A stretch of DNA of 64,000 bases from Bacillus_AB infantis_C (GTDB lineage: Bacteria > Bacillota > Bacilli > Bacillales > Cytobacillaceae): contig NZ_JBNILH010000008.1 of NCBI RefSeq assembly GCF_050107595.1, positions 170,951-234,950 on the forward strand. The letters are read 5' to 3'. The position numbers and the translations under genes were made by a program. Positions 58,586 to 64,000 of this stretch are shown here, piece after piece (positions within the stretch are counted from its first letter, which is position 1; every line of letters starts with the position of its first letter). The notes under the pieces were generated by a model. It made no database searches, was not told where the DNA came from, and saw only the letters and a program-made list of their open reading frames with translations.

Positions 58586-59354
58586 AGTATTCAATGAAGC
58601 TACCCCAGATGAGAAAAAAGCTCTTCAGCATCTTAACCTATCCATGCAGCCAGGAGATTTTGTCACTGTCATCGGCAGCAATGGGGCAGGTAAGTCCACC
58701 TTGATGAACATCATATCAGGCCGCCTCTATCCTGATGAAGGGGAAGTGCTGATTGACGGCAAAAATGTTACGCAAATGAAAGAGCACAAAAGGTCGCGCC
58801 TGATCGGCAGGGTCTTCCAGGATCCGATGGCAGGTACGTCTCCTAATTTAACCATTGAGGAGAATCTGGCGATTGCCTTTTCGCGGACAGGGGGACGCGG
58901 CCTGCGGATGGGAATGACGAAAAAACGGAAGGCCTTTTTCAAGGAGCAGCTCGAAATGCTCCACCTTGGTCTTGAGGATCGCCTTGAAGCAAAGGCAGGC
59001 CTTTTGTCGGGAGGGGAAAGGCAGGCACTGTCATTATTGATGGCCACCTTCACAGAGCCGAAAATCCTGCTGCTTGATGAGCACACAGCAGCGCTTGACC
59101 CGGCCAGGGCTGCCCTTATCACTGAACTGACCAGAAAGATCGTTGAGTCTTTTGGCCTGACAGCCCTGATGGTCACCCATAATATGCAGCAGGCAATAGA
59201 TCTCGGAAACAAACTCATCATGATGGACAATGGGCAGATCATTTTTGAAGCAGAAGAAAAGGATAAGCAGGAACTGACAGTTGAAAAATTGCTTGGGGAA
59301 TTCCAGCGCATCCGCGGTGAAAAATTGAACAGCGACCGCGCTGTTCTTGCCTGA
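58551..59354 (+). CDS. ABC transporter ATP-binding protein (TrpZ-like)
   Basis: ATPase of 267 residues. Walker A GSNGAGKST (~44-52), signature LLSGGERQALS, Walker B ILLLDEHTAALDP and H-loop VTHN. The usual DEP is DEH here, as in several ATPases of this family. GTG at 58551 overlaps the permease gene; a TTG three codons later is possible because the GTG has only AAGG close to it. It powers the TrpXYZ-like importer. Confidence 0.91.
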   Translation: MGRLLQLKQIYKVFNEATPDEKKALQHLNLSMQPGDFVTVIGSNGAGKSTLMNIISGRLYPDEGEVLIDGKNVTQMKEHKRSRLIGRVFQDPMAGTSPNLTIEENLAIAFSRTGGRGLRMGMTKKRKAFFKEQLEMLHLGLEDRLEAKAGLLSGGERQALSLLMATFTEPKILLLDEHTAALDPARAALITELTRKIVESFGLTALMVTHNMQQAIDLGNKLIMMDNGQIIFEAEEKDKQELTVEKLLGEFQRIRGEKLNSDRAVLA

Positions 59355-59355
59355 A

Positions 59356-59395
59356 TAAAAGGTGCCGGTGATTTTTCATGCGGCACCCTTTATTT
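59356..59395. terminator. Bidirectional terminator ABC operon / XRE regulator
   Basis: TAAAAGGTGCCG pairs with CGGCACCCTTTA around a 13-nt loop, then TTTTG on the plus strand. Confidence 0.8.
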
Positions 59396-59397
59396 TG

Positions 59398-59949
59398 CTA
59401 TTCATAATACATGACTACCTGGCATTTTGCTGGTGCTTCCCCCGTATTCCTGTAGCTGTGGCTTTGGTCAGCGGCAAATCGGAGGGCAGAGCCTTCCTGA
59501 ATCGTGTATGGATTATCACCGATCATTACCTCAATTTCACCGCTTATGACCGTAATATATTCTTCTACCCCTTCGTTATGCTGATCTGAGGACTGCTTCC
59601 AGCCAGGGGCAATTTCTACAATAAAAATCTCGAATTGTTTCCGCGGATCAAAGGGGAACAGCGGAAACACTTTATATTTCCCGTCATTCTCAATGATCGG
59701 GTTAATCTGATTGATATCGGCAAAAGAAACCTCGGATAATTTTTCTGCCATCAGAGATGAAAATGAAATTTGCAGGCCGCTGGCAATTTTCCATAACGTC
59801 GTGACGGTGGGGTTGGATTCTCCCCGTTCTATCTGTCCAAGCATTGCCTTGCTGACACCTGTTGCTTCTGCGGCCATGTCCAGGCTGAGCCCCCTGCCCC
59901 TGCGTATATTCCGTAAATTTTCCCCGATATTTTTGTGAATATTCTCCAT
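59398..59949 (-). CDS. XRE-cupin transcriptional regulator
   Basis: A 183-residue regulator. XRE helix-turn-helix (about 8-65): LRNIRRGRGLSLDMAAEATG and SKAMLGQIERGESNPTVTTL. A cupin domain follows (about 100-183) with HNEGVEEYITVISGEIEV. Such proteins often sense a small metabolite and control the neighbouring transporter. Start at 59949 has GGAGG 5-6 nt upstream. It is divergent from azlCD across a 119-bp gap with direct repeats, so azlCD is the likely target. Confidence 0.88.
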   Translation of the reverse strand: MENIHKNIGENLRNIRRGRGLSLDMAAEATGVSKAMLGQIERGESNPTVTTLWKIASGLQISFSSLMAEKLSEVSFADINQINPIIENDGKYKVFPLFPFDPRKQFEIFIVEIAPGWKQSSDQHNEGVEEYITVISGEIEVMIGDNPYTIQEGSALRFAADQSHSYRNTGEAPAKCQVVMYYE

Positions 59950-59966
59950 TTTTTCCTCCAAAGGAA

Positions 59967-59995
59967 TTGTGTAATATAACGCACATATGTATAAT
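59967..59995 (+). promoter_or_regulatory. azlCD promoter with flanking direct repeats
   Basis: TTGTGT (59967-59972), 17-nt spacer, TATAAT (59990-59995). TAATATAAC occurs twice (59972-59980 and 59992-60000), one on each side of the spacer, 20 bp apart. Confidence 0.55.
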
Positions 59996-60068
59996 ATAAC
60001 TTAAAAGTATAAAAGAAACACAGTACTTTCCAATAATATTTCTAAGATACATAACGGCAGGTGAGGAT

Positions 60069-60797
60069 ATGGCAGAATTAGCAGCAGAAAGGCCAGCGGG
60101 GGAGTTCCGCAAAGGGATACAGGCAGGGATAAGCATTGCGATCGGATATTTTCCGATTGCGATTACATTCGGGCTTCTGGCGAAGACCACAGGGCTTACG
60201 GTAGGAGAAACAGTGCTGATGAGCCTTCTCGTCTTTGCAGGTGCGGCCCAGTATATCTCCCTGAGCCTCTTGACGCTGGGGACAGGGATATTTGAAATCA
60301 TCCTTACTACCTTTATTGTTAACATCAGGCATTTCCTGATGTCAGCATCTCTTAATGAAAAGTGTGAAGACGAGCATACGGCAAATAAAATCATATTTGC
60401 TTTTGGCATTACAGATGAGACCTTTTCAGTTGCTTCCATGAAAAGAGAGAAAGTTTCTTCAGGCTATATGTTCGGCCTCATCTTTGTATCCTACTCAAGC
60501 TGGGTGGTCAGCTCCGGCATCGGCCATCTGATCGGCGCCAGTCTTCCGCAGACTCTCCAGGAAAGCATGTCAGTCGCTTTATATGCCATGTTTGTGGGCC
60601 TGCTCGTGCCTTCTATGAAGGGCAGTGCAAAGGTTGTGTTCCTGGCTGTCCTTGCAGCAGGGTTCAATACTATATTCACAATGGCAGAGCTGCTGTCGAC
60701 AGGGTGGGCCATAGTCACAGCGACACTTTTATCGGCATTGATTACTGAAGCTGTGGAAACTTTGAAAAAGAGAAGGGGAGTTAAGCGGCATGAATAG
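60069..60797 (+). CDS. azlC: AzlC family branched-chain amino-acid exporter, large subunit
   Basis: Membrane protein of 242 residues with about seven helices. RKGIQAGISIAIGYFPIAIT and FGLLAKTTGLTVGETVLMSL at the N-terminus and NIRHFLMSASL in the middle are AzlC marks. With AzlD it forms a two-subunit exporter of branched-chain amino acids or their analogues. GGTGAGG precedes the ATG. The end overlaps azlD by 8 bp. Confidence 0.92.
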   Translation: MAELAAERPAGEFRKGIQAGISIAIGYFPIAITFGLLAKTTGLTVGETVLMSLLVFAGAAQYISLSLLTLGTGIFEIILTTFIVNIRHFLMSASLNEKCEDEHTANKIIFAFGITDETFSVASMKREKVSSGYMFGLIFVSYSSWVVSSGIGHLIGASLPQTLQESMSVALYAMFVGLLVPSMKGSAKVVFLAVLAAGFNTIFTMAELLSTGWAIVTATLLSALITEAVETLKKRRGVKRHE

Positions 60798-61095
60798 CCA
60801 AATCATTATGATGATCATCGGGATGGCGGCCGTCACCTATATTCCGAGGATGCTTCCCTTCGTCCTGTTCAGAGGGAAGGAGCTGCCTGCATTCTGGCAG
60901 GGTGTTTTGAGAAATGTCCCTTATGCAACATTGGGAGCGCTTATTTTCCCTGGAATCCTCTTTATCCAGGAAGATATCTGGTACGGCCTGCTCGGGGCAG
61001 CTGCAGCTTTCCTGGCAGCTTATCTGGGAGCAAACGTCATCGTGGTAGTCCTCGGGTCGATCGCTGTATTGTCGGTATACTCCTACTTTTCCTAG
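60790..61095 (+). CDS. azlD: AzlD family exporter, small subunit
   Basis: Membrane protein of 101 residues with three to four helices (MMIIGMAAVTYIPRMLPFVL ...). The YIPRMLPF motif near residue 16 is conserved in AzlD. Its ATG lies inside the end of azlC with AGGGGAG upstream, so the two are translationally coupled. It completes the AzlCD exporter. A terminator follows. Confidence 0.92.
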   Translation: MNSQIIMMIIGMAAVTYIPRMLPFVLFRGKELPAFWQGVLRNVPYATLGALIFPGILFIQEDIWYGLLGAAAAFLAAYLGANVIVVVLGSIAVLSVYSYFS

Positions 61096-61101
61096 CATGA
61101 A

Positions 61102-61136
61102 TGCCAGGCTCGGGCTGCTGAGCCTGGCTTTTTCTA
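61102..61136 (+). terminator. Terminator of azlCD
   Basis: GCCAGGCTC pairs with GAGCCTGGC around a short loop, followed by TTTTTC. Confidence 0.8.
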
Positions 61137-61318
61137 TTGAGGGCAGGCGGATGGAAAGCAGTTTGGGAGAACATATAATTGAGGCTCATCCATCTTGCTG
61201 TTCTAAAATAAACAATTGGTACTACACTGTAGGGAGAGGTTGTACAAATATAGCCCGTCCAGGCTGCCCGCTTATTTTGGCAAAAAAGGCAGCTGTGAAG
61301 AAGAAAGGGGGAATCGGA

Positions 61319-62602
61319 ATGGCTCGGAAAATCGGCTTTTATACAGTCATCGGCTATATTGTCTACGGGCTGTTTTTTTACTGGTATCTGTTTTATTTTG
61401 CGAATACAAGCCTGCCTTTTGAGTATCAGGGAACACAGGCAGACCCGGAAGCTTTTCTGAACGGGCGGGAGCTTATGCTGAGTGAAGAGTATTCCAAGGT
61501 AAGGAACCTGCTGTTCTTTTTGTCCACTCCCCTTGAATGGGTGTTTTATGTTCTCGTCCTTGTGACCGGCCTGTCCTCGGCCATGAAGAGGTGGGCCGGG
61601 AAATCGGCACAGGCAAAGGCGCTGCAGACGGCCATCTATCTGCTGTGGCTTTCAGTCTTTGCGTTCGCAGCCACATTCCCTTTAAGCTTTACCAGCTATT
61701 CACTGTCCAAGAGCTATAATATCTCAACACAGACCTTCAGCTCCTGGATGAAGGATGAATTGATCGACTTTTGGATCAATTACGGAACGATGTTCATTTT
61801 GGTTTCAGTGCTGTATTGGCTGATGAAAAAAAGCACAAAGAGATGGTGGCTTTATGCATGGCTGTTATCAGTGCCATTCACACTTTTCATGATGTTCCTC
61901 CAGCCTGTTGTAATCGATCCGCTGTACAACGATTTCTATCCGCTTAAAAATAAGGAGCTGGAAGAAAAAATCCTTCAATTAGCGGATGAGGCAAATATCC
62001 CTGCCGAGCATGTGTTTGAAGTAAACATGGCAGAGAAAACCAACTCGCTTAATGCGTATGTAACAGGAATCGGTTCAAACTCACGGATCGTTTTGTGGGA
62101 TACCACACTCAACCGGCTGAGTGATGACCAGATCCTTTTCATCATGGCGCACGAAATGGCCCACTATGTAGAAAAGCATATTTACATAGGGATTGCGGGA
62201 TATTTAGTGCTTTCCTTGATCGGCCTGTATCTCATATCAAAGCTGATGGATTGGGTGATTGCCAGATGGGGGGAGACCTTCAGGGTGCAGGAGGTTTCCG
62301 ATATCCGCTCGCTCCCGCTGTTTCTTGCGCTTCTTTCCTTCCTGCTGTTTGCTGCCAGCCCCATTACCAACCTGGTGTCCAGATATCAGGAAACGAGAGC
62401 AGACAGGTATGCCATTGAAATGACAGGTGATACGGAAGCGGCCATCGGCACGTTCCAGGAATTGACGAAGGCAGGCTTGAGCCAGGTGAAGCCGCCGCTG
62501 CTTGTGAAAATATTCCGGTATGGGCATCCGACCATGCTGGAGCGTATTTCCATGCTTGAAGAGTATGAAATGAATAAAAGAACCGGATCCGGCAGCGAAT
62601 AG
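61319..62602 (+). CDS. yhfN: M48 family metalloprotease YhfN (CAAX protease-like)
   Basis: Membrane zinc protease of 427 residues. ATG 61319 has AAAGGGGGA upstream; the open frame reaches far 5' but without a start site. About five to seven helices surround the HExxH site IMAHEMAHYVEKH (~275-287). The third zinc ligand glutamate is in YQETRADRYAIEMTGD. This is the Ste24/CAAX prenyl protease 1-like M48A group. Bacterial members degrade damaged membrane proteins or cleave peptides; substrate unknown. Length and place match B. subtilis YhfN. Confidence 0.9.
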   Translation: MARKIGFYTVIGYIVYGLFFYWYLFYFANTSLPFEYQGTQADPEAFLNGRELMLSEEYSKVRNLLFFLSTPLEWVFYVLVLVTGLSSAMKRWAGKSAQAKALQTAIYLLWLSVFAFAATFPLSFTSYSLSKSYNISTQTFSSWMKDELIDFWINYGTMFILVSVLYWLMKKSTKRWWLYAWLLSVPFTLFMMFLQPVVIDPLYNDFYPLKNKELEEKILQLADEANIPAEHVFEVNMAEKTNSLNAYVTGIGSNSRIVLWDTTLNRLSDDQILFIMAHEMAHYVEKHIYIGIAGYLVLSLIGLYLISKLMDWVIARWGETFRVQEVSDIRSLPLFLALLSFLLFAASPITNLVSRYQETRADRYAIEMTGDTEAAIGTFQELTKAGLSQVKPPLLVKIFRYGHPTMLERISMLEEYEMNKRTGSGSE

Positions 62603-62613
62603 CAGCGGATAAC

Positions 62614-62649
62614 CAGAGGGGCACCCGGCAGAGCCGGGGCCTCTTTTTG
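62614..62649 (+). terminator. Terminator of yhfN
   Basis: AGAGGGGCACCCGGC pairs with GCCGGGGCCTCT (bulge), then TTTTTG. Confidence 0.8.
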
Positions 62650-62711
62650 TTGAATCTTTTTCACAGCCGAATCCGTATGATTACTATACGAATCAAAAAG
62701 GGGACCTGGTG

Positions 62712-63638
62712 ATGAATCTGGATCAAAGAATTGCTGAAGCAAAACAGAAGGAGCAGCAGTACGAAAAATATACAAAACGCCTTGAGGCACTCAAGGCTGA
62801 AAGAGATCAGGAAAAGGCTTCATCAGCATGGCTGAAGACAACTTGGGAGAAGGAATTGAATGAAGCAGATAAGCTTGAAGGCCCTTCATTGTCAGGATTC
62901 TTCCTGATGATCAGCGGAAAGAAGGAAGAAAGGCTGCAAAAAGAAAAAGAGGAAGCGTATAAAGCAAGGCTGCTGTATGATGAATCCTTGAAGAAAATAA
63001 AGGATTATGAAGCCGACATCAGCATGCTCGGAGAAAAAGCTGCCGGATTGGAAACGGCGGGGGCGGAATACAAAGAACTGCTATTGGAAAAAGAGCGTCT
63101 GGTCCTGCAGGAAGGCGGGGCGGTCAGCGATATGCTTTTTCATTTATCAGACCGGCTGGAGGAAAGGAAAGCGATGCTTCAGGAGATACGGGAAGCTGAG
63201 AGTGCCTTGGTTGAGGCGAGGGAAGCCTTGCGCAAAGCCGATGGCGAGCTTTCGAGCGCGAAAAATTGGGGTTTCCTCGACCTTGCGGGGGGCGACTTCC
63301 TCTCGACCATGGCGAAAAGGTCGCATATGGACAAGGCAAAAGAGTCCTTGCATGACGCGCAGTACAACCTGAAAAAGCTGCAGAAGGAGCTTGATGACCT
63401 TGGCCGCTCCATTTCCGCCGAGCTTGAGGTGGGAAGCTTTTTGGGCATTGCCGATCTTTTCTTTGATAATATCTTTTCCGACTGGATGGTTCAGGAGAAA
63501 ATCAATGCCTCTGCTGAAAAAGTGAAGGAATGCCTGAATGTGCTTGAGGATCTTGAAACCGAGCTCAGAACGGAGAAAGATGCTGCAGAACAGGAGATAG
63601 AGACCTTAAAAAAGAAAAGGGTAGAGTATTTGGCCTAA
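62712..63638 (+). CDS. Large coiled-coil protein of unknown function
   Basis: A 308-residue, very charged and almost wholly helical protein (MNLDQRIAEAKQKEQQYEKY ...). Heptad patterns run through residues ~1-60, 85-185 and 205-308. A short interruption (NWGFLDLAGGDFLSTMAKRS) and a hydrophobic turn near GSFLGIADLFFDNIFSDWMV could be hinge points. No membrane helix or enzyme motif. ATG at 62712 has GGGG 8 nt upstream; GTG 62709 is adjacent. I do not recognise the family. It forms a single-gene unit with its own terminator. Confidence 0.75.
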   Translation: MNLDQRIAEAKQKEQQYEKYTKRLEALKAERDQEKASSAWLKTTWEKELNEADKLEGPSLSGFFLMISGKKEERLQKEKEEAYKARLLYDESLKKIKDYEADISMLGEKAAGLETAGAEYKELLLEKERLVLQEGGAVSDMLFHLSDRLEERKAMLQEIREAESALVEAREALRKADGELSSAKNWGFLDLAGGDFLSTMAKRSHMDKAKESLHDAQYNLKKLQKELDDLGRSISAELEVGSFLGIADLFFDNIFSDWMVQEKINASAEKVKECLNVLEDLETELRTEKDAAEQEIETLKKKRVEYLA

Positions 63639-63663
63639 TAAGTCTCCCCGGGAAATGAAAACA

Positions 63664-63690
63664 GACCCTCCGGCCGGGCCGGAGGGTTTC
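63664..63690 (+). terminator. Terminator after the coiled-coil gene
   Basis: ACCCTCCGGC pairs with GCCGGAGGGT, followed by TTCTT. Confidence 0.8.
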
Positions 63691-64000
63691 TTCTGCTTGT
63701 GCACGCGGGACGCGGCGGCTAAAGCCTTGAGTCATAAGCCACACAAGAATTAAAGCCAAAGAACGCCTACAATTCCAAAGCGTCTTATGCTTGAGGCCCA
63801 CACGATGTGGGTCATGCGGACGTTGCCACAGGACGTGGCGTTCTTAGTCCGCGTTCCTTTATTGAGCAAGCGCCCTCCGCATTTCTACTGTCCAGCTCCG
63901 GCTCCTAGGTGCTCGAGTCATAAGCCACTCCAGGATTAAAGGCAAAGAACGCCTTTTATCCTGGAGCGTCTTATGCTTGTCGCACCTGAACAGTCGCCTC
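63691..64000 (+). repeat. Dispersed repeat family A, compound copy running to the window end
   Basis: Two GAGTCATAAGCC ... GCGTCTTATGCTTG modules (63729-63796 and 63914-63979) each enclose a GGCAAAGAACGCC-type hairpin. Between them lie CCCACACGATGTGGG, GCCACAGGACGTGGC and TTCTTAGTCCGCGTTCCTTT. The region has no supported gene. Confidence 0.7.

Overview
The window reads as chromosomal DNA of a Gram-positive, spore-forming Bacillaceae (a Bacillus/Cytobacillus/Mesobacillus-type organism; the genus cannot be fixed by eye). Reasons: strong AAGGAGG-type ribosome binding sites, frequent TTG/GTG starts, Bacillus-specific genes (yhaL, yhaI, hpr, ecsABC, prsA, yhfH, yhgE, liaFSR), TPP and T-box riboswitches, a TRAP site, and gene order matching the B. 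subtilis yha and hemE-yhf segments. No rRNA, tRNA, CRISPR array, prophage or intact insertion sequence was seen.

Layout. 1-4860: end of an acyl-CoA synthetase, yhaR, yhzD, the ABC exporter yhaQP and a LysE-type exporter. 4880-7475: two consecutive TPP riboswitches and thiC. 7846-13263: DNA/RNA metabolism (yhaO, yhaN, yhaM). 13540-19300: small and sporulation-associated genes, prsA, yhaI, hpr, yhaH. 19846-22270: trpP (with a TRAP site), serC, hit. 22426-29473: a phospholipase-C-like protein, a noncoding region with ~122-nt tandem repeats, ecsABC, an M20 amidohydrolase, a PAP2 phosphatase and threonine aldolase. 29474-31619: a T-box leader and a short, archaeal/eukaryote-type prolyl-tRNA synthetase. 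31755-45834: a less syntenic stretch with a KinA-like orphan kinase, cardiolipin synthase, VanW protein, PH and vWA proteins, a divergent polysaccharide deacetylase, a permease, liaFSR, hmoB and a lipoprotein. 46388-53550: hemE-hemH (no hemY), yhgD-yhgE, yhfH, yhfI, lplJ. 53727-63638: lcfB with a FadR box, an enoyl-CoA hydratase, an ABC importer resembling TrpXYZ, an XRE-cupin regulator divergent from azlCD, yhfN and a coiled-coil protein.

Themes. Several transcription units carry readable control elements: TPP aptamers with opposite expression platforms, a T-box, a TRAP-binding triplet array, a FadR operator, and a pair of matching 23-bp palindromes upstream of yhgD and yhgE. Two dispersed repeat families (A and B) fill most long intergenic gaps, together with a minimal hairpin form. 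Fatty-acid activation and beta-oxidation genes sit at both ends, and envelope functions (liaFSR, cls, ecsABC, prsA, yhgE) dominate the middle.

Limits: everything was read by eye. Family names rest on motifs and remembered homologues, not searches. Start codons were chosen from ribosome binding sites. Promoter calls are pattern matches.
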